From contig CAMWXQ010000032.1 in assembly GCA_947178235.1 (NCBI GenBank), positions 1 through 8,506 of the forward strand: a DNA stretch of 8,506 nucleotides, written 5' to 3'. Of the stretch, positions 1 to 7,860 are shown piece after piece. How positions within the stretch are numbered: position 1 is the first letter of the stretch; every line of letters begins with the position of its first letter. The DNA comes from an uncultured Muribaculaceae bacterium. GTDB taxonomy: Bacteria > Bacteroidota > Bacteroidia > Bacteroidales > Muribaculaceae. A program made the position numbers and the translations under genes. Under the pieces are notes generated by a model that saw nothing but the letters and a program-made list of their open reading frames with translations, ran no database searches and was not told the origin of the DNA.

Positions 1-226
1 TGAAGCCGCCTTCCGCAAGATTGCGCCCGGGGGCATCCTCTTCACCTTCTCGTGCTCGCAGGCGGTGAGCAAGGAGCAGTTCCGCCTCGCGGTCTTCACC
101 GCCGCCGCCCGCTCGGGGCGCAAGGTCCGCATCCTGCATCAGCTCACCCAGCCCTCGGACCATCCCGTCAACATCTATCACCCCGAAGGTGAGTATCTCA
201 AGGGGCTCGTGCTCGCGGTCGAATAG
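1..226 (+). CDS. rlmI: 23S rRNA (cytosine-C5)-methyltransferase RlmI, C-terminal fragment
   Basis: This is the last 74 codons of a class I SAM-dependent RNA methyltransferase; the 5' part lies outside the window. The reading frame begins with the full codon at base 2 and ends with TAG at 224-226. The fragment carries FTFSCS (bases 41-58), matching the motif around the catalytic cysteine of RNA m5C methyltransferases, and near its end QPSDHPV followed by HPEGEYLKGLVL. From memory, E. coli RlmI ends in a very similar arrangement (LTFSCS, then ADHPV and YPEGLYLKGF), which is why I use this name. RlmI methylates C1962 of 23S rRNA in the cytoplasm. The next gene starts 30 bp downstream with no terminator between, so co-transcription is possible, although the two functions are unrelated. 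The missing N-terminus (PUA domain and SAM motifs) could not be checked. Confidence 0.85.
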   Translation, partial: EAAFRKIAPGGILFTFSCSQAVSKEQFRLAVFTAAARSGRKVRILHQLTQPSDHPVNIYHPEGEYLKGLVLAVE

Positions 227-256
227 GACATAGAAATCAGAAATACCCGATACACA

Positions 257-2278
257 ATGCATTACTCAAAATTCCTCATCCCGGCCGTGGCAGCCGCGGG
301 GCTCATGTTCGGCTCTTGCGGGGCCAAGAAGGGCGCCGAGGCCCAGGCCGACAACTTCGACTACAACGTGGACCGTTTCGCAGACATTGAAGTCCTCGCC
401 TACAAGGTGCCCGACTTCGAGAAGCTGACCCCTCAGCAGCGCATCTTCATCTATTACCTCACCGAGGCTGCCCTCGCGGGGCGCGACATCCTCTGGGATC
501 AGAACGGACGCTACAACCTCGCCATCCGCGACCTCATCGAGAATGTCTATACCAACTATAACGGCGACAAGAACTCGGAGGAGTACAAGGGACTCGAACT
601 GTACCTGAAACAGATCGAGTTCGCCAACGGCATACACCACCACTACTCGATGGACAAGTTCCAGCCCAAGTTCTCGCAGGAATTCCTCGAGGCGCAGGCC
701 GCCGCACTGCCCGACTCGCTCCGTCCCGCCAACATGGCCGAGCTGATGCCCGTCATCTTCGACCCCTCGGTGATGCCCAAGCGTGTCAACCAGGCCGCCG
801 GCCAGGACCTCATCGCCACATCGGCCAACAACCTCTATGGCCCCGGCGTCACCCAGGCCGAGGTCGAGGCATACTACAACGGCCTCAAAGACCCCAATGA
901 CGCGACCCCCATCTCGTATGGCCTCAACACCCGCCTGGCCAAGGAGAACGGCAAGCTCGTCGAGCAGGTCTACAAGGTCGACGGATACTACTCGCCCGCC
1001 ATCACCCGAATCGTCGAGCTCCTCTCGAAGGCATCCGAGTATGCCGAGAACGACACCCAGAAGGAGGTCATCGCCAAGCTCATCGACTTCTACCGCACGG
1101 GCGACCTCAAAGCCTTCGACGACTACTCGATCGCATGGGTCGGGGACCTCGACTCGCAGGTGGACTTCATCAACGGATTCATCGAGAGCTACGGCGACCC
1201 CCTCGGCATGACCGGGTCGTGGGAGGAGATCGTCAACTTCAAGAACCAGGAGGCATCGCATCGCACCGAGGTCATCGCCGGCAACGCCAAGTGGTTCGAG
1301 GAGCACTCGCCCGTCGATCCCCGATTCCGCAAGGAGGACGTGAAGGGCGTGAGCGCCAAGGTCATCACCGCCGCCATCCTCGCCGGCGACTCGTATCCGG
1401 CCACCCCGATCGGCATCAACCTCCCAAATGCCAACTGGATCCGCGCCGCCCACGGCTCGAAGTCGGTGACACTCGAAAACATCACCGAGGCATACGACAA
1501 GGCTGCCCACGGCAACGGATTCAACGAGGAATTCGTCATCGATCCCGAGACCGCCAAGCTCATGGATGACTACCTCTTCATCACCGACAACCTCCACACC
1601 GACCTCCACGAGTGCCTCGGCCACGCCTCGGGCCGCCTCCTCCCCGGTGTCGATCCCGACGCCCTCCGCGCCCACGGCTCGACCCTCGAAGAGACCCGCG
1701 CCGACCTCTTCGCCCTCTACTACCTCGCCGACCCGAAGCTGCTCGAACTCGGGCTGCTCGACAACCCCGATGCCTACAAGGCAGAATACTACAAGTACCT
1801 GCTCAACGGCCTCATGACCCAGCTCGTACGCATCGAGCCCGGCAAGGATATCGAGGAGGCCCACATGCGCAACCGTCAGCTGATCTCAGCATGGGTCTAC
1901 GAGAAGGGCAAGGCCGACAATGTGGTCGAGATGGTCAAGAAGGATGGGAAAACCTACATCCAGATCAACGACTACGCCAAGCTCCGCGACCTCTTCGGCG
2001 AACTCCTCGCCGAAATCCAGCGCATCAAGAGCGAGGGGGACTATGAGGCGGGCGCCAACCTCGTCGAGACCTATGCCGTGAAGGTTGACCCCGAGCTCCA
2101 CCGCGAGGTGCTCGACCGCTACGCCAAGCTGAACATCGCCCCCTACAAGGGCTTTGTGAACCCTGTCTACACCCCCGTCTACGATGCTGACGGCAATATC
2201 ACCGACGTCACCATCTCATACGGCGAGGAATACCTGCCCCAGGTGCTCCGCTACTCGAAGGAGTATAGGACGCTCTGA
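257..2278 (+). CDS. Dipeptidyl peptidase III (family M49), probable lipoprotein
   Basis: A zinc exopeptidase of 673 residues, close to the length I recall for the Bacteroides enzyme and shorter than the human one (737). The family removes dipeptides from the N-terminus of short peptides. The M49 signature HECLGH lies at residues 451-456: H451 and H456 are the expected zinc ligands and E452 the catalytic base. The second motif EETRAD is at 478-483, with E479 the expected third ligand. AHMRNR around H536 resembles the conserved region holding human H568. The first 20 residues form a signal peptide (K5, then a hydrophobic stretch) ending FGSC, so C21 is a probable lipidation site, although F at -3 is unusual for a lipobox. 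This places the enzyme in the periplasm or on the outer membrane, unlike the cytosolic eukaryotic form. ATG 257 is chosen because it gives the full signal peptide; no Shine-Dalgarno sequence is seen, as is usual in Bacteroidota. It may be co-transcribed with rlmI, 30 bp upstream. The family call is firm; the lipid anchor is inferred. Confidence 0.95.
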   Translation: MHYSKFLIPAVAAAGLMFGSCGAKKGAEAQADNFDYNVDRFADIEVLAYKVPDFEKLTPQQRIFIYYLTEAALAGRDILWDQNGRYNLAIRDLIENVYTNYNGDKNSEEYKGLELYLKQIEFANGIHHHYSMDKFQPKFSQEFLEAQAAALPDSLRPANMAELMPVIFDPSVMPKRVNQAAGQDLIATSANNLYGPGVTQAEVEAYYNGLKDPNDATPISYGLNTRLAKENGKLVEQVYKVDGYYSPAITRIVELLSKASEYAENDTQKEVIAKLIDFYRTGDLKAFDDYSIAWVGDLDSQVDFINGFIESYGDPLGMTGSWEEIVNFKNQEASHRTEVIAGNAKWFEEHSPVDPRFRKEDVKGVSAKVITAAILAGDSYPATPIGINLPNANWIRAAHGSKSVTLENITEAYDKAAHGNGFNEEFVIDPETAKLMDDYLFITDNLHTDLHECLGHASGRLLPGVDPDALRAHGSTLEETRADLFALYYLADPKLLELGLLDNPDAYKAEYYKYLLNGLMTQLVRIEPGKDIEEAHMRNRQLISAWVYEKGKADNVVEMVKKDGKTYIQINDYAKLRDLFGELLAEIQRIKSEGDYEAGANLVETYAVKVDPELHREVLDRYAKLNIAPYKGFVNPVYTPVYDADGNITDVTISYGEEYLPQVLRYSKEYRTL

Positions 2279-2285
2279 TACATTG

Positions 2286-2332
2286 GTTGTCATAGCTATA
2301 ATAGCTATAATAGCTAAAATAGCTATGACAAC
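2286..2332. repeat. Hairpin of four 9-bp repeat units between genes
   Basis: A perfect 14-bp inverted repeat (GTTGTCATAGCTAT at 2286-2299, ATAGCTATGACAAC at 2319-2332) encloses 19 bases. The core is also a tandem array of period 9: ATAGCTATA (2292-2300), the same again (2301-2309), ATAGCTAAA (2310-2318) and ATAGCTATG (2319-2327). ATAGCTAT is itself palindromic. The element lies 7 bp after the M49 stop codon and 48 bp before the next start. No T-run follows on either strand, so it is not a standard Rho-independent terminator. It could be an mRNA-stabilising or processing hairpin, a protein-binding array, or a copy of a dispersed intergenic repeat; the sequence does not decide. Confidence 0.85.
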
Positions 2333-2380
2333 GCCAAGCCCAACCAAGAAAACAATCCCAAAAACCAATCTACCTAACCA
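2333..2380 (+). promoter_or_regulatory. A/C-rich, G-poor untranslated leader
   Basis: Between the hairpin and the start of the giant secreted protein the + strand is almost only A and C. The last 32 bases before the ATG hold no G at all, so there is no Shine-Dalgarno sequence and little chance of secondary structure. The same style (AACC or ACAA just before ATG) precedes the other starts in the window and fits the usual Bacteroidota mode of initiation on unstructured, A-rich leaders. I see no TAnnTTTG promoter box between 2279 and 2380. The nearest resemblance, TACATTGG at 2279-2286, misses a key base. The gene is therefore either read through from upstream or has a promoter I cannot recognise. 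Confidence 0.4.
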
Positions 2381-5300
2381 ATGAACAATTTCGCAAAGAT
2401 GTTGTCTTGCGGAGCCTTGATGCTGGCCTCGGGTCTGAGTGTCAGTGCCGCGATAGACAACAAGGCTTACGGAATCCTGGCTTTCTCCGAAGACCAGTAC
2501 AAGATGGCCAACCACGTGGTCACCTTCGACCTCCTCAGCGAGGCCGAGCCGGTCTTCAAGACAGCAGTACCGTTCAGCCAGACCTCCACGGCGGGAGCCT
2601 ACGGAGGCAAGTTCTACTACATCGCCACCTCGAAGGAGGAGAATGGCAAGGAGGTCCCTGTCTCGCTTGTCCGCGTCGACCTCACGACCGGCAGCAATTC
2701 GACCGTGGGCAGCCTCAACGGCTTCTCGAACCTCATCAACGACATGACCTATGACTGGTCGACGTCGCGCATGTATGCCGTTTCGCGCCTCGACGACACC
2801 GCCTCGGGTCTCTATACCATCGACCTCTCGACCGCAGCGGCCACCAAGGTCGCCACGCTCGACCGCCGATTCTTCACCCTCGCCGCCTCCTACTCGGGGC
2901 AGCTCTACGGCATCAGCTTCGCGGGTGACTTCTGTGCCATCGACAAGGAGACCGGCGCAGTGACCGTGATCGGCTCCACTGGCCAGTTGCCCCAGAAGTT
3001 CCAGACGATGGAATTCGACCACGCCGACCGCAAGCTCTACTGGCTCGCCTCGACCCACATCTTCAACGAGAGCGGCACCATCGAGGTCCCCGAGAGCTTC
3101 GTGGCAACGGTCAATCCCGCCACGGGTGAGATCACACGCCTGCGCAACTTCGGCGACAACCAGGTCGCAGGCCTCTACATCCCCTCGTTCGCAGCTCCCG
3201 ACAACTGTCCCGCAGCCGTCCTCGTCCCCGAGGTCACTCCCGCAGCCGGCGGTGTGTCGGCGGCCACCCTCTCGTGGACCAACCCCTCGTCGACCTTCGG
3301 CGGTGAGCCCCTCAAAGCGCTCACCAAGGTCGAGATCTCGCGCGGCGGTGCCGTCGTGGGCACCGTCACCGGTGCCGAGCCCGGCAAGGCATCGACCTAC
3401 ACCGACAATATCGGCGACGCCGAGGGAGGCGTGTACGAGTGGCTCATAACCCCCTACAACGCCAATGGCGCGGGTGCATCCGTGGCCCTCTCCACATTCG
3501 TGGGCAAGGACCTCCCCGCCGCCGTCACCGGCATCACCGTCACCAAGACCTCGCCCAACTCGGCCATCTTGAAGTGGAACCCCGTCACCAAGGGTGCCAA
3601 CGGCGGATGGACCGACACCGAGACCATGACCTATGACGTCGTCCGCAATCCCGGTGGCATCAAGGTTGCCGAAGGCCTCACCGTGACCGAGTGGACCGAG
3701 ACCGGCGTCGAGGTCTCGAACACCTACGACTACACCGTGACCGCCGTCAACTCGTGCGGCACCTCGGCCCCCGCCGTCTCCCCCTCCATCGCGCTCGGCC
3801 CGAAGCTCGGCGTACCCTATGCCTGCGACTTCACCGACGACTTCGGCCAGTGGACCCCCGTGGACGCCAACGAGGACGGGAATACATGGTATCGCTCAGC
3901 CATCTCGTGGGCCAAGGCCGACGGCGCCTACTTCATGGCTGCCAATCAGCCCGGTGACGACTGGCTCGTGAGCAACCCCATGGAGTTCGAGCCCAACTCG
4001 GCATACAAGGTTCGCCTGCAATGCTTCGCCAACGGCAACCATCCCCTCGACTTCTACCTGCTCAAAGACAGCGACATCGCCAATCCCTTGCAGTCCGCAG
4101 GCACCGTCACCCTCACCCGCGGCTATCAGCTCGGTTGGGTCGAGTTCCAGTTCAATACCGGCGCTGAGATCGGCGACTGCAACCTCGCCATGCACAACAC
4201 CGCCGAGAAGGGGAACTCGTACATGATCATCAACCGCATGGAGATCGAGAAGCTCGCCGCCCACAACCTCGCGGCCACCGCACTCAACGGCAATGTCAAG
4301 CCTATCGAGGGGAACACCTATACCTACACCGTGACCGTAGCCAACAAGGGTAGCCAGACCTACGAGACATACTCCGTAGACCTCGTCGACCAGGACGGCA
4401 AGGTGCTCGCCACCGCCACCGCCACCGAGCCCCTCGCCGGCGGCGAGAGCGCCGAGGTCGGCATCGAGTACACCTTCCCCGTACACGTGGCCGTGTCGAC
4501 CCTCTGCGGCAAGGTCCGTGGCGAGGGTGACGAGATCTCGGCCGACGACTCGACCGAGCCCATGGCCATCGAACTCCTCCCCGTCGGCTCGCCCGAGGAG
4601 ATAAATATCGGCAAAAAGTACTCGACCAACTACTACCACCCCCTCAACCTGTACAGCAAGTTCGGTGCGTCGCTCAATATCTACGCCGCATCCGAGGTGG
4701 GTGTGAAGCGTGGCCGCGTCACAGGCGTGAAGTACAACGTATCGGTACCCTCATACTCGTCGGGTGCCAAGAACGTAGGCTTGAAGATCTACCTGGCCAA
4801 CACCGACCGCACCAAGGCCTCCGACGGATGGATTCCCGAGGAGGAGATGGCCCTCGTCTACGACAGCACCATCGACCTGCTTCCCGGCGATCTATGGTAT
4901 GACATCACCTTCACCCGCGCCTTCGACTACGAGGGTGGCAATCTCGCCATGCTCGTCGTCACCTCGCTCGAAAACTCGGGCACGACCTACATGTACGCCT
5001 CGCAGCCGTACTACAACACCAATCCCCTCCCCGGCAACAGTGCCGTGACCTACGGCGGCAGCGCACCCTTCGACTTCACCGGCACTCCCACCACCCGCAG
5101 CGGCAACAGTGTCATCACCCTCATGGTACAGTCGGGCGGTGCATCCGTCACCGGCACAGTCCTCGACGGTGACTCCAAGCCCCTCGCAGGTGCCGAGGTC
5201 ACCATCGCCGAGATGAATGCCGTGGCCGAGACCGCCGAGGACGGTACATACCGCTTCGACTTCGTGCCCAACGACACCTACACCGTCACCGCCACCAAGT

Positions 5301-7765
5301 TCGGCTACAAGGCCTCCGAGCCCGTGAGCGTGAAGATCGATGACGCCGACGGCACCGCCGACTTCACCCTCGTGAAACTCCCCGTCTACACCGTCACCGG
5401 CCGTGTCCTCGACACCACCGGCGCACCCATCGCCGACGCCGCCGTCGCACTCGACGGCTACACCGCCCTCTCAGCCGTGACCTCGGAGGATGGCTCGTTC
5501 TGGTTCAGCGACGTCATCGCCAGTGAGCAGAACACCGTCACCGTCTCGAAGCCCTGGTATGTCGACGGGAGCGCCGAGTTCAACCTCAATGCACCGAAGA
5601 ACCTCGGCGACATCACCCTCGGGTATGCCCACTTCGCCCCCGTCAATGTCTCGGGCGAGGCTACCGACGAGGCCGTGACCCTCGCGTGGAGCAATCCCGC
5701 CACCGCCGCCGAGTTCCGCTATGACTCGGGCATCCTCTCGACCCAGATCGGATTCTCCAATGCCATCGGCACCGCCGTCATCGGCTCGGTATTCCGCACC
5801 CCCATGACCCTCCGCGAGGTCTCCTGGTACACCACCTCGGAGGGTGGACCCCACAACACCGTACACCTATATATATATGACCTCGACGAGCAGGGGAATC
5901 CCACCGGTACACTCCTCTACTCCGAGCGCGCCATATTCAACAAGGACGACCAGTGGACCGTCTACACCCTCCCCGCCGCCGTCGACGCTCCCCGCGGATG
6001 CTTCGTATCGCTCAACTACCCCGGCTTCCACGCCATCGGTCTCGATGACGGCGCCACCAATCCCTCGTATCCTGTCGAGGGTGGCCGCTATGCCTTCTCG
6101 GTAGACTACAACTCGGGCGACTTCATGTACTTCGACCTCGCCGACCTCGCCGGCAACCTCATGATCCGTGCCGCCGGCGACGCATGGTCTGCCGAGGGTA
6201 TGGTACCCGCCCAGGCCGAGGCCCCCTCGTTCTGGAAGTACAATGTATGGCGCGCCGCCGCCGAGACTGAAGGAGCCGAGTGGACCGCAGTCAACTCCGC
6301 ACCCCTCGCCGAGACCGCCTTCACCGACAGCTCGTGGGCCACTCTCGCCCCCGGCCGTTACACCTACGCCGTCTCGACCCTCTTCCCCGACGGCACCGAG
6401 TCGGCCAAGACCGAGGCCGGCATGATGCTCCGCGACATGTTCGGCTCCGTGACCGCCCACGTCTCGACCAATGCCCGCTCGGGCAAGGCCGCAGGGGCCG
6501 TCGCCACCCTCACCTCGGACAACAACGAGGTCAGCCGCGAGGCCACCGTGGCTGAGGACGGCACCGTCACATTCGCCGACGGCCTCCTCCGCGCCACATA
6601 TACCCTCGCCCTCGCCCTCCCCGGCTACACCTTCGAGCCGGTCGAGGTCAACCTCATGCAGACCAAGGACCTCGTGCTCGACAACCTCGTGATGCAGGAG
6701 ATCATCGCCGATCCCGTCAATGTCGAGCTCACCGGCTCGTTCGAGGACGGCTTCCGTCTCACATGGAATGAGTCGGGCGACTTCACCGACGACTTCGAGG
6801 GCCACGAGGCCTTCGCCAAGGAGTCTGCCGGCGAGGTAGGCTGGCAGTACCGCGACGGCGACGGCGCACGCACCTTCGCCGAGGCCGACTTCGACTTCCC
6901 CGGCCGCACCCAGCCCGGGTCGTTCATGGTCTTCAACCCCTGGTTGACTACCCCCTCGATGGCCGACTTCCGCCAGGCATCCCTCCCGCACTCGGGCCAG
7001 TCTGAACTCGCCTGCTTCGCCGGCTTCACCGGCAGCGACGACTGGTTCAGCTCGCCCCGCCTCACCTACCATGACCCCTTCACCTTCTCGTTCTGGGCCC
7101 GCGGCTACTCGCAGACCTACGGCGAGGTGATCCGTGTCGGCTACTCGAAGACCGACCTCAACCCCGACTCCTTCGAGTGGCTCGGCGAGCAGTTCATCGA
7201 GGTGCCCAAGCAGGTCTGGACCAAGTATGAGTTCACCGTTCCCGCTGACGCCCGCTATGTGGCTGTCAACAGTGTGTCGCCCGACGGCTTCACCCTCTTC
7301 ATCGACGACGTGACCATCGCATCGGGCAAGAATATGCCGATGAACACCGCCGTCACCGGCCCCGAGGTCAAGTATGTCGTGACCCTCGACGGCGAGAAGG
7401 TAGCCGAGACCGACGCCTGTGAGTACACCTTCGCAGGTCTGCCCAAGGATCTCCACACCGCCGAGGTCAAGGCTGTCTACGCATCGGGCGAGTCTGCCCC
7501 CGCCACCGTCACCTTCGGCGAGTCTGGCATCGCAGCTCCCGAGGCATCGGCCATCAGCGTAGGCCCCAACCCTGCTCCCGGCTATACCGAGGTCAAGGGT
7601 GACTTCGAGGCTGCCCGCCTCTACACCCTCTCGGGCGCACTCTTGAAGAGCTTCCCCGGCGATGAGGCCCACCTCGACCTCACCGGTGTGACCCCTGGGT
7701 TCTATATCCTCGTGGTCGAGCCTACCGCAGGCGCTCCCGTCTCGGTCAAGCTGATCGTGAAGTAA
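2381..7765 (+). CDS. Giant secreted multidomain protein with T9SS type A sorting domain
   Basis: A 1794-residue exported protein. Residues 1-24 are a signal peptide (K6, hydrophobic core, SVSAA). Approximate layout: 25-270, propeller-like repeats with strands such as KLYWLAS and VNPATGEI; 275-375 and 378-475, fibronectin III-like; 478-625, choice-of-anchor J (YACDFTDDFGQW, then DDWLVSNPM); 626-735, CARDB-like; 736-917, beta-rich module; 922-1000 and 1002-1087, carboxypeptidase-regulatory-like folds (VTGTVLDGDSKPLAGAEVTI, VTGRVLDTTGAPIADAAV); 1104-1266, a second beta-rich module; 1286-1350, fibronectin III-like; 1355-1438, a third, weaker regulatory-like fold; 1468-1647, a second choice-of-anchor J (DDWFSSPRL, FIDDVTI); 1648-1712, a short fibronectin-like linker; about 1720-1794, T9SS type A sorting domain (VGPNP, LYTLSGALL, GFYILVV, final KLIVK). 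No catalytic site is visible, so a surface adhesion, glycan- or protein-binding role is inferred. The sorting domain implies passage through the T9SS outer-membrane pore and removal of the C-terminus. Domain edges are by eye; the sorting domain and overall class are secure, the ligand is unknown. Confidence 0.93.
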   Translation: MNNFAKMLSCGALMLASGLSVSAAIDNKAYGILAFSEDQYKMANHVVTFDLLSEAEPVFKTAVPFSQTSTAGAYGGKFYYIATSKEENGKEVPVSLVRVDLTTGSNSTVGSLNGFSNLINDMTYDWSTSRMYAVSRLDDTASGLYTIDLSTAAATKVATLDRRFFTLAASYSGQLYGISFAGDFCAIDKETGAVTVIGSTGQLPQKFQTMEFDHADRKLYWLASTHIFNESGTIEVPESFVATVNPATGEITRLRNFGDNQVAGLYIPSFAAPDNCPAAVLVPEVTPAAGGVSAATLSWTNPSSTFGGEPLKALTKVEISRGGAVVGTVTGAEPGKASTYTDNIGDAEGGVYEWLITPYNANGAGASVALSTFVGKDLPAAVTGITVTKTSPNSAILKWNPVTKGANGGWTDTETMTYDVVRNPGGIKVAEGLTVTEWTETGVEVSNTYDYTVTAVNSCGTSAPAVSPSIALGPKLGVPYACDFTDDFGQWTPVDANEDGNTWYRSAISWAKADGAYFMAANQPGDDWLVSNPMEFEPNSAYKVRLQCFANGNHPLDFYLLKDSDIANPLQSAGTVTLTRGYQLGWVEFQFNTGAEIGDCNLAMHNTAEKGNSYMIINRMEIEKLAAHNLAATALNGNVKPIEGNTYTYTVTVANKGSQTYETYSVDLVDQDGKVLATATATEPLAGGESAEVGIEYTFPVHVAVSTLCGKVRGEGDEISADDSTEPMAIELLPVGSPEEINIGKKYSTNYYHPLNLYSKFGASLNIYAASEVGVKRGRVTGVKYNVSVPSYSSGAKNVGLKIYLANTDRTKASDGWIPEEEMALVYDSTIDLLPGDLWYDITFTRAFDYEGGNLAMLVVTSLENSGTTYMYASQPYYNTNPLPGNSAVTYGGSAPFDFTGTPTTRSGNSVITLMVQSGGASVTGTVLDGDSKPLAGAEVTIAEMNAVAETAEDGTYRFDFVPNDTYTVTATKFGYKASEPVSVKIDDADGTADFTLVKLPVYTVTGRVLDTTGAPIADAAVALDGYTALSAVTSEDGSFWFSDVIASEQNTVTVSKPWYVDGSAEFNLNAPKNLGDITLGYAHFAPVNVSGEATDEAVTLAWSNPATAAEFRYDSGILSTQIGFSNAIGTAVIGSVFRTPMTLREVSWYTTSEGGPHNTVHLYIYDLDEQGNPTGTLLYSERAIFNKDDQWTVYTLPAAVDAPRGCFVSLNYPGFHAIGLDDGATNPSYPVEGGRYAFSVDYNSGDFMYFDLADLAGNLMIRAAGDAWSAEGMVPAQAEAPSFWKYNVWRAAAETEGAEWTAVNSAPLAETAFTDSSWATLAPGRYTYAVSTLFPDGTESAKTEAGMMLRDMFGSVTAHVSTNARSGKAAGAVATLTSDNNEVSREATVAEDGTVTFADGLLRATYTLALALPGYTFEPVEVNLMQTKDLVLDNLVMQEIIADPVNVELTGSFEDGFRLTWNESGDFTDDFEGHEAFAKESAGEVGWQYRDGDGARTFAEADFDFPGRTQPGSFMVFNPWLTTPSMADFRQASLPHSGQSELACFAGFTGSDDWFSSPRLTYHDPFTFSFWARGYSQTYGEVIRVGYSKTDLNPDSFEWLGEQFIEVPKQVWTKYEFTVPADARYVAVNSVSPDGFTLFIDDVTIASGKNMPMNTAVTGPEVKYVVTLDGEKVAETDACEYTFAGLPKDLHTAEVKAVYASGESAPATVTFGESGIAAPEASAISVGPNPAPGYTEVKGDFEAARLYTLSGALLKSFPGDEAHLDLTGVTPGFYILVVEPTAGAPVSVKLIVK

Positions 7766-7786
7766 TCGACCACACCTATATTATAT

Positions 7787-7819
7787 ATGGGCGCCCCTCC
7801 GCAGGGCGCCCATTTTTTT
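7787..7819 (+). terminator. Strong Rho-independent terminator
   Basis: A perfect 10-bp stem (ATGGGCGCCC at 7787-7796, GGGCGCCCAT at 7804-7813) closes a 7-base loop, and a run of seven T (7813-7819) follows. It starts 21 bp after the stop codon of the giant secreted protein and should end that transcript. It separates that gene from the M6 peptidase downstream. Confidence 0.95.
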
Positions 7820-7820
7820 C

Positions 7821-7860
7821 AATTAGACCAATTGGACTAATAGGTCCAATTGGTCTAATT
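7821..7860. repeat. Second hairpin of four 9-bp units, directly after the terminator
   Basis: A perfect 17-bp inverted repeat (AATTAGACCAATTGGAC at 7821-7837, GTCCAATTGGTCTAATT at 7844-7860) has a 6-base loop, TAATAG. It divides into four related 9-mers: ATTAGACCA (7822-7830), ATTGGACTA (7831-7839), ATAGGTCCA (7840-7848) and ATTGGTCTA (7849-7857). CCAATTGG palindromes lie at 7828-7835 and 7846-7853. It begins 2 bases after the terminator T-run, so most transcripts from upstream should stop before it. No T-run follows it on the + strand; on the - strand the T-rich side would come from the A-run complementary to 7813-7819, beyond the terminator arm. A DNA-level role, a backup structure, or a dispersed repeat copy are all open. 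Confidence 0.88.

Noticed and set aside
266..1864. A 532-codon open frame on the - strand opposite the M49 gene
   Set aside because: It is rich in Val, Gly, Glu and Leu as expected from the complement of GC-rich codons, has no recognisable motif, and lies wholly opposite a clear M49 enzyme.
2286..2332. The hairpin as a Rho-independent terminator of the M49 gene
   Set aside because: The stem is AT-rich and no run of T follows the right arm (the next bases are GCCAAGCC); the - strand side has no T-run either.
2216..3058. A 280-codon - strand open frame spanning the spacer and the start of the giant gene
   Set aside because: It crosses the repeat hairpin, where it reads AIIAIIAM-type repeats from the 9-mers, and shows no domain; it opposes a well supported signal peptide and propeller region.
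5868..5878. TATATATATAT run within the giant gene, possibly an internal promoter
   Set aside because: It codes in frame for LYIYD, a conserved-looking beta strand also seen as LKIYL in the sister module; no TTTG elements surround it. The CTA and ATA codons are rare here but too few to suggest transfer.
5867..7672. A 601-codon open frame on the - strand opposite the giant secreted protein
   Set aside because: Composition is that of an antisense shadow (Gly/Glu/Val/Leu-rich, no domains), while the + strand shows regulatory-like folds, anchor J and the T9SS sorting domain through the same bases.
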